From an uncultured Bacillota bacterium (GTDB lineage Bacteria > Bacillota > Sulfobacillia > UBA995 > UBA9673): 8,719 nucleotides of DNA. This document shows, one piece after another, positions 1 to 6,797 of this stretch; position 1 is the first letter of the stretch, and each line of letters opens with the position of its first letter. The stretch lies in the NCBI GenBank assembly GCA_937863905.1, contig CALMHV010000127.1, positions 1-8,719 on the forward strand. The letters run 5' to 3'. The translations under genes were made by a program, and so were the position numbers. The notes below the pieces were generated by a model. That model was not told where the DNA came from. It saw only the letters and a list, made by a program, of their open reading frames with translations, and ran no database searches.

Positions 1-1
1 C

Positions 2-457
2 CTGGAGATCCGCCCCTATGACGACCGCTACTTCGAAAGGTACATCCGCATCGTCGGCGACGCCTTCGAACCCATGCGCCGGGGCAAGGACTTCCGGCCG
101 CACAACGTCTTTGAGATGAACGACAATCCCGAGCGGCGCGCCTACTTCCTCTCGGTTGGACACGACATCTTCTTGGCCTTCGCGATGGGGTCCGGAGGCG
201 AGGAGACTCTGGTCGGCGTCGGCGGCGTGCAAGGGAACTTCATCGACGAGGTGGGCGTGGACCCGGCCTACCAGGGCCAGGGCTACGGCAAGGCCCTCAC
301 CGAGTTCGGCCTGAACCTCCTTCTTGAGAGGGGGTACCCCTCCCCCCGGACCTCCGTGGTCTCCGACAACGAACCGGCCCGGGGGATGTACTACCGGCTG
401 GGCTTCGAGTTGGCTCAGACCGACGAATGGGCCCGCCAGGACCGCTCCGGGAAATGA
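2..457 (+). CDS. GNAT-family N-acetyltransferase, 5' end outside window
   Basis: Probably moves an acetyl group from acetyl-CoA to an amine; the substrate cannot be told. The frame is open from base 2, so the ATG at 74 is internal: the codons before it read LEIRPYDDRYFERYIRI, a typical GNAT N-terminus (beta1 and alpha1). About 151 residues are visible and probably only a few are missing. Motif A, the acetyl-CoA pyrophosphate loop, is VGVDPAYQGQGYGKAL with QGQGYG at visible residues 91-96. Motif B follows as N-E-P-A-R-G-M-Y-Y-R-L-G-F at about 123-135, the usual alpha4/beta6-7 pattern. The stop is TGA at 455-457. The gene converges on the thiolase gene, with a strong hairpin between them. The family is clear; the function is not assignable. 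Confidence 0.88.
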   Translation: MEIRPYDDRYFERYIRIVGDAFEPMRRGKDFRPHNVFEMNDNPERRAYFLSVGHDIFLAFAMGSGGEETLVGVGGVQGNFIDEVGVDPAYQGQGYGKALTEFGLNLLLERGYPSPRTSVVSDNEPARGMYYRLGFELAQTDEWARQDRSGK

Positions 458-462
458 AGCGA

Positions 463-490
463 TGGCTGCGGAGCGACCCCTCCGCAGCCA
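463..490. terminator. Hairpin between convergent genes, probable bidirectional terminator
   Basis: A perfect 11-bp stem (463-473 pairing with 480-490) closes a 6-nt loop (474-479). It starts 5 nt after the acetyltransferase stop. On the plus strand no U-run follows. Read on the minus strand, the bases after the stem are TCGCTTCATTT, mildly U-rich, so it could serve the fadA-like gene about 92 nt downstream of its stop. The hairpin is certain; termination is inferred from its place between converging genes. Confidence 0.6.
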
Positions 491-581
491 CCGCTGCTTA
501 CTGCCTAGGTTTCACCTATAGGGCGCCAGACGCCCCGGGTCTTCCCTTGCCCCCGGGCCTTCACCGCCGCCCCCGGTTCTC

Positions 582-1763
582 CTACCCCGCCCTCTCGAAC
601 ACGCCGGCCGCGCCCATGCCGCCACCGATGCACATGGTGACGATGCCGTAGCGGACCTTGCGGCGGGCCATCTCACTGAGCAGGGTCACGGTGAGCTTGG
701 CCCCGGTGCACCCGAGCGGGTGCCCGAGGGCGACGGCCCCACCGTTCACGTTGACCCTCGCCGGGTCGATGCCGAGGGTCCGGATCACGGCCAACGATTG
801 GGCGGCGAACGCCTCGTTGAGTTCGAAGAGGTCGATGTCCGCGAGCTTCAGCCCCGCGTACTTCAAGGCCTTCGGAATCGCCTCGACGGGGCCGATGCCC
901 ATGACCTCAGGGCCGACTCCGCCGACGGCGAAGGCTCTGAACACGGCGAGGGGCCGGAGGCCAAGCTTGGCCGCCTTCCCCGCCTCCATGACGACGACGG
1001 CCGCGGCCGCGTCGCTGGTCTGCGAGGAATTGCCGGCGGTCACGCTCCCACCCTGCTTGAAGGCCGGCCTCAGCTTGGCCAGGGCCTCAAGACTCGTGTC
1101 GGCCCGCACACCTTCGTCCGTGTCGAAGACGATGTCCTTCTTGGCCACCTTGCCGTCCGGGCCCATCTCCTTGAGCGACACGTTCAGGGGCGCGATCTCC
1201 CCCTTGAACCTGCCTTCCCGGATGGCCGCCGCCGCCTTCTGGTGGCTCGCCACGGCGAACCTGTCCTGGTCCTCGCGGCTGACGGAATACCTCTCGGCGA
1301 CCTCTTCGGCCGTGAGGCCCATACCCATGTAGATCTCGGGCATGCTCTCGATCAGGGACGGGTTTGGCGCCATCTTGTTGCCGCCCATGGGCACCACGCT
1401 CATGCTCTCCATACCGCCGGCCACCATCACCTCGCCCCAGCCGCACATGATGGACTGGGCGGCGATGGCGATGGCCTGAAGGCCCGAAGAGCAGAAGCGG
1501 TTGACGGTCTGCCCCGAGACTTCGATCGGCAGACCCGCCCGCAGGAGGGCGACCCTGGCGACGTTCATGCCCTGCTCGCCTTCGGGAAAGGCGCAACCGA
1601 TCACGACATCCTCGATCTCCTTCGGGTCAAGACCCTTCGCCCTGGCCACCGCCTCCTTGATGACGACGGCCACCATGTCCTCGGGACGGGTCTGCCGGAG
1701 AGTCCCTCGCGGGGCCTTGCCAACCGCGGTCCGGACTCCGGAGACAATCACAGCTTCACGCAT
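582..1763 (-). CDS. fadA: Acetyl-CoA acyltransferase (3-ketoacyl-CoA thiolase), FadA-like
   Basis: Catalyses the last step of beta-oxidation: thiolysis of 3-ketoacyl-CoA by CoA to acetyl-CoA and a shortened acyl-CoA, in the cytoplasm. The protein is 393 residues, the usual length for a degradative thiolase. All catalytic elements are present: nucleophile Cys91 in [14 protein letters not shown] with Asn316, [10 protein letters not shown] with His348, and the second cysteine Cys378 in [10 protein letters not shown]. The start is the ATG at 1763-1761, because the GAGGAGG at 1777-1771 lies 7 nt before it; the in-frame GTG at 1769 is only 1 nt from that site. The gene follows fadN by 12 nt and its ribosome-binding site abuts the fadN stop, so translation is probably coupled. 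Biosynthetic acetoacetyl-CoA thiolase is a possible alternative, but the pairing with fadN favours beta-oxidation. Confidence 0.95.
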   Translation of the reverse strand: MREAVIVSGVRTAVGKAPRGTLRQTRPEDMVAVVIKEAVARAKGLDPKEIEDVVIGCAFPEGEQGMNVARVALLRAGLPIEVSGQTVNRFCSSGLQAIAIAAQSIMCGWGEVMVAGGMESMSVVPMGGNKMAPNPSLIESMPEIYMGMGLTAEEVAERYSVSREDQDRFAVASHQKAAAAIREGRFKGEIAPLNVSLKEMGPDGKVAKKDIVFDTDEGVRADTSLEALAKLRPAFKQGGSVTAGNSSQTSDAAAAVVVMEAGKAAKLGLRPLAVFRAFAVGGVGPEVMGIGPVEAIPKALKYAGLKLADIDLFELNEAFAAQSLAVIRTLGIDPARVNVNGGAVALGHPLGCTGAKLTVTLLSEMARRKVRYGIVTMCIGGGMGAAGVFERAG

Positions 1764-1770
1764 GGTCACA

Positions 1771-1777
1771 CCTCCTC
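1771..1777 (-). promoter_or_regulatory. Shine-Dalgarno of fadA, abutting the fadN stop
   Basis: Minus strand reads TGAGGAGGTGTGACCATG: the fadN stop TGA (1778-1776) shares its last bases with GAGGAGG. Seven nt separate the site from the ATG at 1763, which fixes the fadA start and implies termination-reinitiation coupling. Confidence 0.85.
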
Positions 1778-4193
1778 AGTTCCGCAGGGGTTTGTTGTTC
1801 AGCACCATGTACTGCATCCGCTCGCGCGACTTCTCCTCGCGGCAGAGTTCGATGAAGGCCTCGCGCTCGAGGTCCAGGATGAACTGCTCCGAGACCTCGG
1901 CCCCGGCCGGCGCCGGACCGCCCGTGAGGACGTAGGCGATCTTGTTGGCGATGAGCCGGTCGTGGGTGGAGATGTAGCCGCCCTTCCACATGCCGAAAGT
2001 GAAGGCCTGGAGGGTGGCGTACCCGCCCTCCCCGATGACCTTGATCTTGACCGGCTTCGGCGTGCGGAAACCGGCGGCGGCCATGGCCAGAACCTCCTGC
2101 TTGGCGTCAAAGAAGTGGAGGTCGCGGCTGAACGAGACCCGGTCGGTGCTACGCATGTAGCCGAGCTTCTTGGCCTCCCCGGCGCTCGTGGAGACCTTGG
2201 CCATCGAGATGGTCTCGAAGGCGCGGGCCACGGCGGGCGTCGGGTCGAACGGGAGGGGCCCGCTCGACGGGAGGTTCTCCATGTTGCGGAGGAGGATTTC
2301 CTTGCAGCCGCCGCCGGCCGGCAGGAGGCCGACGCCGAACTCGACGCAGCCCATGTAGGTCTCGGCGCTGATGACCGCGCGGTGACCGGCCATGGCAATC
2401 TCACAGCCGCCGCCAAGGGCGAGCGAGTGCGGGGCCGTGACGACCGGCTTCGGGCAGTACTTCATGCGCATCGTGGCCTCCTGGAGGAGCTTGGCCATGG
2501 CCTCGATCTCGCTGAACTTGCCCTCGTTGGCGTACATGACGACCATGAGGAGGTTGGCGCCGACGCAGTAGTTCGGGGCCTGGTTGCCGACCACGAGACC
2601 GACCCAGCCGGGCTTGGAGACCTCATCGATGGCCTGATGCATCATGGCGATGAGGTCGGGCCCGATGGCCTGGCTCGGGGAGTGGAACTCCAGGCAGGCC
2701 ACGCCGTCGCCGAGGTCGACCAGACTCGCGTCCAGGTTGCCGCAGATGACGCCTTTGGACTTCTTGATGTCGGCCAGGACGAACATCCGCGGGTCGGTCG
2801 GGACCGGGACGTACTTCTTGGTCCGCCAGTCGTAGTAGAGGCGCTTGCCCTTCTCCTCGACGTAGAACGAGGTCTTGCCGGCGGCGAGGAGTTCCTCGAC
2901 CCACTTGGCGACCGTGGCCCCTTCGGCCTTCATGCGGGAGACCGTCTCCTGGAGCCCGATGGCGTCCCAAGACTCGAAGGGACCCATCTCCCAGTTGAAG
3001 CCCCACTTCATGGCGTTGTCGATGTTGACGACGTCATCGGCGATCTCCTGGGCCACCGCGGCCGAGTAGAGCAGGCTCTTCTTGGTGAGTTCCCAGGCGA
3101 ACTGGCCGGCGCGGTCATCCGCCGAGACCAGCATCTTCATTCTGGCGCCGAGGTCGGGGGTCTTCTTGGCCGCCTTGAGCGACGGGAGGTCCGGCCTCTG
3201 TTGGGGCGCGTACTCCATGGTCTCCAGGTTCAGGGACAGAATCTGGCTGGCGCCGTCGGGGCCCTTGACCTTCTTGAAGAAGCCGCCGCCGGTCTTGTCG
3301 CCGAGCCAGTTCCGTTTGACCATTTCGTCCAGGATAGGCGGCATGTCGAAGTCGGCCTTGGCCTCCGGGGTGGTCATGCCTTCCCGGCAGTTCCTGGCCA
3401 CGTGATGGAGCGTGTCCAGGCCGACGAGGTCGCCGGTCCGGAAGGTGGCGCTCTTCGGGCGGCCCATGGCCGGGCCGGTGATGGCGTCGATCTCGTCGAC
3501 GGTGTAGCCCTTGGCCTTGGCCACCCGCAGGACCTCGAGCATCCCGTAGGTCCCGATGCGGTTACCGATGAAGTTCGGCGTGTCTTTGGCCAGGACGATA
3601 CCCTTGCCGAGGACATCCTGGCCGAACTTGACCATCGCGGCCAGCACGGCGGGGTCGGTGTCTTGGCCCGGGATGACCTCAAACAGCTTCATGTACCGGG
3701 GCGGGTTGAAGAAATGGGTGCCGAGGAAGTGCCGGCGGAACTCGAGCGACCGGCCCTCGACCATCTTGTTGATGGAGATACCGGAGGTGTTCGAAGTCAC
3801 GATGGTGCCGGGCGTCCAGAGCTTCTCCACCTTCTCGAACAGGCTCTGCTTGATGTCGAGCCTCTCGATGACGACCTCGACGATCCAGTCCACCTCGCTG
3901 ACCCAGCCGAGGTTGTCCTCGAAGTTGCCGACAGTGATGAAGCCGGCGTTCTCGGGAACATGGAACGCGGCCGGCCTGGCCTTCAGGGCGTTCTCGAGGC
4001 CTTGGGCGGCTAGGCGGTTCCGGAACTGCGGCGAGCCCGGGGTGAGGCCCTTCTTCTTCTCGTCCTCCGTGAGTTCCCGCGGGACTATGTCCAACAGGTA
4101 GCAGGGGATGCCGACGTTGGCGAGATGGGCGGCGATGCCCGCCCCCATGACCCCCGCGCCGAGGACGGCGACCTTACGGATTTCCGTGGGCAC
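1776..4193 (-). CDS. fadN: 3-hydroxyacyl-CoA dehydrogenase / enoyl-CoA hydratase fusion, FadN-like
   Basis: Bifunctional beta-oxidation enzyme: hydrates trans-2-enoyl-CoA and oxidises L-3-hydroxyacyl-CoA with NAD+, feeding the thiolase encoded next. The protein is 805 residues from the GTG at 4193. Order: NAD-binding Rossmann domain (GAGVMGAGIA, residues 12-21); dehydrogenase active site GTHFFNPP with His160, plus Glu110 and the NTSGI segment near 135; dehydrogenase C-terminal part around 205-420; crotonase domain from about 485. Both crotonase glutamates are visible, Glu598 in GGGCEIAMAGHR and Glu618 in CVEFGVGLLPAGGG. Dehydrogenase-first order is that of Bacillus FadN (about 790 residues) and opposite to FadB/FadJ. 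The frame runs open to 4427, but that extension looks non-coding and GGGAGG (4206-4201) lies 7 nt before the GTG. No acyl-CoA dehydrogenase (fadE) gene is in the window. Confidence 0.95.
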   Translation of the reverse strand: MPTEIRKVAVLGAGVMGAGIAAHLANVGIPCYLLDIVPRELTEDEKKKGLTPGSPQFRNRLAAQGLENALKARPAAFHVPENAGFITVGNFEDNLGWVSEVDWIVEVVIERLDIKQSLFEKVEKLWTPGTIVTSNTSGISINKMVEGRSLEFRRHFLGTHFFNPPRYMKLFEVIPGQDTDPAVLAAMVKFGQDVLGKGIVLAKDTPNFIGNRIGTYGMLEVLRVAKAKGYTVDEIDAITGPAMGRPKSATFRTGDLVGLDTLHHVARNCREGMTTPEAKADFDMPPILDEMVKRNWLGDKTGGGFFKKVKGPDGASQILSLNLETMEYAPQQRPDLPSLKAAKKTPDLGARMKMLVSADDRAGQFAWELTKKSLLYSAAVAQEIADDVVNIDNAMKWGFNWEMGPFESWDAIGLQETVSRMKAEGATVAKWVEELLAAGKTSFYVEEKGKRLYYDWRTKKYVPVPTDPRMFVLADIKKSKGVICGNLDASLVDLGDGVACLEFHSPSQAIGPDLIAMMHQAIDEVSKPGWVGLVVGNQAPNYCVGANLLMVVMYANEGKFSEIEAMAKLLQEATMRMKYCPKPVVTAPHSLALGGGCEIAMAGHRAVISAETYMGCVEFGVGLLPAGGGCKEILLRNMENLPSSGPLPFDPTPAVARAFETISMAKVSTSAGEAKKLGYMRSTDRVSFSRDLHFFDAKQEVLAMAAAGFRTPKPVKIKVIGEGGYATLQAFTFGMWKGGYISTHDRLIANKIAYVLTGGPAPAGAEVSEQFILDLEREAFIELCREEKSRERMQYMVLNNKPLRN

Positions 4194-4200
4194 TGGCTTC

Positions 4201-4206
4201 CCTCCC
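4201..4206 (-). promoter_or_regulatory. Shine-Dalgarno deciding the fadN GTG start
   Basis: Minus strand reads GGGAGGGAAGCCAGTG. The GGAGG core lies 7 nt before the GTG at 4193-4191, and translation from there begins MPTEIRKVAVLGAG, the expected start of a Rossmann domain. This rules out the longer 883-residue reading. Confidence 0.8.
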
Positions 4207-4286
4207 TTGCCGTGCGTGTCGTCCAGAAGACGCTCCCCGCACCCTCCCTCCTCTTGGACCATGAAAGCCTTCGGGCCGTTCGCGAG

Positions 4287-4314
4287 ACAATAGGCGCGAG
4301 TATCCGCGGGACAA
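4287..4314 (-). promoter_or_regulatory. Possible sigma-A promoter for fadN
   Basis: On the minus strand TTGTCC (4314-4309) and TATTGT (4292-4287) are separated by 16 nt; each matches 4 of 6 consensus bases. They lie about 95 nt upstream of the fadN start and just downstream of the CAAAC-N4-GTTTG palindrome. The match is weak; it is the best pair I could find by eye. Confidence 0.3.
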
Positions 4315-4374
4315 TTCTGTGGCTTCACCAAACGACCGTTTGTTCCTTTTGGCAACCGAAATGCAGGACAATTC
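4309..4374. repeat. 9-bp direct repeat GGACAATTC flanking the palindrome
   Basis: Identical copies at 4309-4317 and 4366-4374. The left copy supplies the TTGTCC of the proposed minus-strand -35 element. The repeat may be chance, or a second regulator-binding site. Confidence 0.45.
4329..4342. promoter_or_regulatory. Perfect palindrome, PsrA-like (TetR-family) operator candidate
   Basis: CAAACGACCGTTTG is a perfect 6-bp inverted repeat around 2 nt. It matches the operator form described for the TetR-family fatty-acid regulator PsrA of Pseudomonas, G/C-AAAC-(N2-4)-GTTT-G/C. It stands 135 bp upstream of the fadN start codon and 139 bp upstream of the CapA-like gene, in the divergent control region. 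PsrA itself is a proteobacterial protein and no regulator gene is in the window, so the binding protein is unknown; a TetR-family acyl-CoA-responsive repressor is the natural guess. Confidence 0.55.
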
Positions 4375-4468
4375 CCGGGCGGGCGAGGGAACCCGAGGAA
4401 ACCTAGCCCTTCCTTGGGAGGAAGCATTTTCGTAGTGAAGAACTCTCTGGGCTGGTCTTCTATCCTGT

Positions 4469-4474
4469 GAGGAG
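4469..4474 (+). promoter_or_regulatory. Shine-Dalgarno deciding the CapA-like start
   Basis: GAGGAG lies 7 nt before the GTG at 4482. The earlier in-frame GTG at 4467 would put this site inside the coding sequence with nothing usable upstream of it, so 4482 is preferred. Confidence 0.75.
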
Positions 4475-4481
4475 TGATCCC

Positions 4482-5972
4482 GTGGGTCGCGCCCGGCGCT
4501 CCCGAACGGCCGTTTCGGTCCTTGTCCCAGTCCTGCTCCTGTCTTTATGCGCCTTTGGCCTGACCATTCCGGCCTCGCCTGTCGCCGAGGCCGCTTCGGG
4601 CGACAACTCGTCGCCCTCCGTCCCGCTTTACTGCACCCGGCTCTACCTTCAGGGCGAGAGGATGGTCCTCCCGGCGCCCGCCTTGCTGCGCGAGGGCCTG
4701 GTTTTCGTCCCGGCCCGGGGGGTCTTCGAACAGCTGGGGGCCACGGTTCTCTGGGAGAGCGGCAAGCTAACGGTCAAGACCCCCGGCCCTCCGGTGAGGC
4801 GCATCGAACTCTGGCTGGGCCAGACCTCGGCCACGGTGGATGGCCGGGTCGTCCAGCTTGGCGCCGGCCCGTTCCTCTGGCAGAGCCGGCTCATGGTCCC
4901 GATACGGATCGTCGCCGAGAACCTCGGGCTCGCCGTCGCGTGGGACGAGGAGCGCCGGGCGGTGCGGCTCGAGACGGCCCAAGCCGGGCAAGGCCCGTCA
5001 ATCCCCGTGACCGCGACGACCCCCATCCGGGACGTGCGCCTGGCCTTCGCCGGCGACACCCTCCTCGGCTTCGCCATCGGCGACGTCATCGCCCAGCGCG
5101 GCGTGGATTGGCCCTGGGGCGGCGTCGCCGAGGTCCTCAAGGCCGCCGACCTGACCATGGTCAACCTCGAATGCTCCGTCTCCACCCGCGGCAGCCCGAT
5201 GCCCAACAAGAAGTGGACGTTCCGCGCCGCGCCCGAGTCTCTGGCCGGGGTGCGCGACGCCGGCATAGACGTGGTCTCCATCGCCAACAACCACGTCCTG
5301 GACTTCGGACTGGACGCGTTCCTCGACACCCTCTCCTATCTGGACGAGTACGGCATCAAGCGCGTGGGCGGCGGCCAGAACCTGGCCGAGGCCCTCCAGC
5401 CGGCCATCTTCGAGGTCAACGGGTTCAAGATCGGCTACCTCGCGGCGGCGGCCATCTACCCCGTGAACGAGTGGGTCGCCTCCGACACGCGCCCGGGCAT
5501 CCTGCCCACGCACTACGAGACGACGGTGCTTCAGGCGGTGAAGGACCTGGCCGGCCAGGTCGACTGCGTGGTCGTCGGAGTCCACTGGGGTGTGGAGCGC
5601 GAGCACAACCCGAACGCCTACCAGCAGCGGTACGGGCGGGCCCTCATCGACTCCGGGGCCGACCTGGTCATCGGCCACCACCCGCACGTCCTGGAAGGGA
5701 TGGAGATCTACAAGGGCGGGCTCATCGCCTACAGCCTCGGCAATTTCGTCTTCACCACCGCCACCAGAGACGGCCAGGACAGCGGCATCCTCATCGTGAC
5801 CCTCGACACCAAGGGCATCGCCGCGGCTCGCCTGATACCGGTCTACACCGACAGCGGTCGCCCGGAGCTCGAGGGCGGGCTGGACTACGAGCGCATCCTT
5901 ACGCTCATGAACACCTGGTCGGAGAAGTGGGGGACCGAGTTCGACCCCCTGGGGAACGTGATGTTGCCGTAG
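4482..5972 (+). CDS. Secreted CapA-like protein with N-terminal copper-amine-oxidase-N domain
   Basis: The protein is 496 residues from the GTG at 4482. A Sec-type signal peptide covers about residues 1-38 (RRSR, then a hydrophobic core, then AEA-AS). Residues 55-167 carry two half-repeats, FVPARGVFEQLGATVLWE and MVPIRIVAENLGLAVAWDE, the pattern of the copper-amine-oxidase N-terminal domain, a surface module common in Bacillota. From about 185 comes the CapA/PgsA-type fold related to calcineurin-like phosphoesterases: FAGDTLLG, NLECSVS, ANNHVLDFG (269-276), GVHWGVE (366-372), GADLVIGHHPHVLEGMEIY (392-410) and YSLGNFVF (417-424). CapA proteins act in poly-gamma-glutamate synthesis or related envelope metabolism, but no capB or capC is nearby, so the substrate is unknown. 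The first domain probably anchors or binds the wall; that is inference. Confidence 0.9.
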   Translation: MGRARRSRTAVSVLVPVLLLSLCAFGLTIPASPVAEAASGDNSSPSVPLYCTRLYLQGERMVLPAPALLREGLVFVPARGVFEQLGATVLWESGKLTVKTPGPPVRRIELWLGQTSATVDGRVVQLGAGPFLWQSRLMVPIRIVAENLGLAVAWDEERRAVRLETAQAGQGPSIPVTATTPIRDVRLAFAGDTLLGFAIGDVIAQRGVDWPWGGVAEVLKAADLTMVNLECSVSTRGSPMPNKKWTFRAAPESLAGVRDAGIDVVSIANNHVLDFGLDAFLDTLSYLDEYGIKRVGGGQNLAEALQPAIFEVNGFKIGYLAAAAIYPVNEWVASDTRPGILPTHYETTVLQAVKDLAGQVDCVVVGVHWGVEREHNPNAYQQRYGRALIDSGADLVIGHHPHVLEGMEIYKGGLIAYSLGNFVFTTATRDGQDSGILIVTLDTKGIAAARLIPVYTDSGRPELEGGLDYERILTLMNTWSEKWGTEFDPLGNVMLP

Positions 5973-5974
5973 GC

Positions 5975-5999
5975 GGCGGCTCGGGTGACCCGAGCCGCC
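5975..5999. terminator. Strong GC hairpin just after the CapA-like gene
   Basis: An 11-bp perfect stem (5975-5985 with 5989-5999) closes a TGA triloop and begins 3 nt after the stop. No U-run follows, so it is a terminator-like hairpin for the plus-strand gene rather than a textbook intrinsic terminator. Confidence 0.5.
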
Positions 6000-6011
6000 A
6001 GATGCGGCCGA

Positions 6012-6043
6012 CGATCGGGGCCGGAAGGCTACGGCCCCGGTCG
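6012..6043. terminator. Long hairpin containing the stop codon of the minus-strand lipoprotein gene
   Basis: A 12-bp stem with one G-T pair (6012-6023 with 6032-6043) closes an 8-nt loop (6024-6031). The loop contains the TAG stop (6031-6029) of the minus-strand lipoprotein gene, so the 5' half of the hairpin on that strand encodes the protein's last residues. With the hairpin at 5975-5999 it fills the convergent junction. Confidence 0.5.
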
Positions 6044-6781
6044 GAATTCCGTGAGCTTCGAGATGATCGCGCCGCTGCCGCTGGAGTATTGGACGAGCTG
6101 ATGGGGGTCGTCGACGGCGATCCAGGCCTTCTGGCCGAGGCCGACGAGTTCGACCGGCCAACAACTGAAGGTCCCGGCGGGGACGGTGACGCTCTCGGCC
6201 GCGCCAACCACCACCGAGATCTGCATCTTGGTGGCGTTCTTGGTCACGATGACGTTGAGGGTCGCCTGGAACCCTTCGGCCAGCGGCAGGGCCCGGAGGA
6301 CAAAGGTGAACTGCTCGTTATCGAAGTACAGGCCTTTCGGGAGCTTCACGGTCGGGACCGGCTGTCCCACCCCGTCTTTGGTGGCCGTGATGGTCACCTT
6401 CCCGCCGGCGTAGGCGGCCCGGAGGACGTACATGGTCTTCGCCTCGCCGACCTCGCCCTGGTACTCCAGGAGCGAAGGCGCAAGGTCCGCCGCCGAGACG
6501 GTGACGTCGGAGTGCTCCGAGGCCCCGGGAAGGTTAGTCCACATGGACAGAACGTAGCCGCCGCCCGCCGGGTCCCGCTCGACCTCGGTGTCCCAGCTCC
6601 CTAGGCGCCCACCCGTCGTACTGTCTGAGACGTCCAGGCGAGAGAACTCGCCGGCCTGCCAGGGTGGGGTCAGGACCAGGGGCGGGGCTTTGGGCCGGCA
6701 GCCGGAAAGCGCCGGACACGCCACCAAAAGGCCCAGAACCACGATCAGGCCGCCGAGTTTGCCGAGCTTGCGCTTCACCAC
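6029..6781 (-). CDS. Predicted lipoprotein, DUF3108-like
   Basis: The protein is 250 residues from the GTG at 6781. The N-terminus is MVKRK, then a hydrophobic stretch, then a lipobox LSGC with Cys28; an earlier LVAC (Cys22) is a second possible lipidation site. The mature part looks all-beta. Its C-terminal half (alternating strands, then VPAGTFSCWPVEL, AWIAVDDPHQLVQYSS, a final strand) resembles DUF3108-type periplasmic or surface proteins of unknown function. Start choice: the upstream gene stops at 6798 and GGATGGGTGG precedes this GTG by 5 nt; GTG codons at 6790 and 6778 are alternatives. It is the last gene of a minus-strand cluster behind the YhfC-like protein and the thioredoxin-like lipoprotein. 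The lipoprotein call is firm, the family call moderate. Confidence 0.75.
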   Translation of the reverse strand: MVKRKLGKLGGLIVVLGLLVACPALSGCRPKAPPLVLTPPWQAGEFSRLDVSDSTTGGRLGSWDTEVERDPAGGGYVLSMWTNLPGASEHSDVTVSAADLAPSLLEYQGEVGEAKTMYVLRAAYAGGKVTITATKDGVGQPVPTVKLPKGLYFDNEQFTFVLRALPLAEGFQATLNVIVTKNATKMQISVVVGAAESVTVPAGTFSCWPVELVGLGQKAWIAVDDPHQLVQYSSGSGAIISKLTEFRPGP

Positions 6782-6797
6782 GATCGCCACCCATCCG

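Larger units (their letters stand above)
4194..4481. other. Divergent intergenic control region between fadN and the CapA-like gene
   Basis: These 288 nt hold no credible gene and are visibly richer in A+T than the flanking genes, especially 4311-4375. They contain the palindrome at 4329-4342, a 9-bp direct repeat GGACAATTC at 4309-4317 and 4366-4374 (57 bp apart, one copy on each side of the palindrome), a weak minus-strand promoter pair, and a small hairpin at 4409-4424 followed by TTTT. I could not identify a convincing plus-strand promoter for the CapA-like gene. Confidence 0.6.

Noticed and set aside
1764..1769. GTG start for fadA, adding two residues
   Set aside because: Only 1 nt from the Shine-Dalgarno core; the ATG at 1763 has ideal 7-nt spacing and the product starts [12 protein letters not shown] as thiolases do.
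720..4013. 1097-codon open frame on the plus strand across the fad genes
   Set aside because: It is antisense to fadA and fadN, whose families are certain. The product is low-complexity, rich in His, Gly, Asp and Arg, as expected for the reverse complement of GC-biased codons.
4409..4424. Hairpin CTTCCT-TGGG-AGGAAG followed by CATTTT as a terminator or attenuator ahead of the CapA-like gene
   Set aside because: The stem is only 6 bp and the U-run short and offset; there is no leader peptide or riboswitch-like structure around it.
4194..4427. 78-residue N-terminal extension of fadN
   Set aside because: The extra residues do not resemble a domain or targeting signal, the DNA holds the AT-rich control region, and a good ribosome-binding site precedes the GTG at 4193.
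4547..6604. 685-codon plus-strand frame overlapping the CapA-like gene
   Set aside because: Arginine- and proline-rich shadow in another frame of a gene with clear motifs; it runs across the convergent hairpins.
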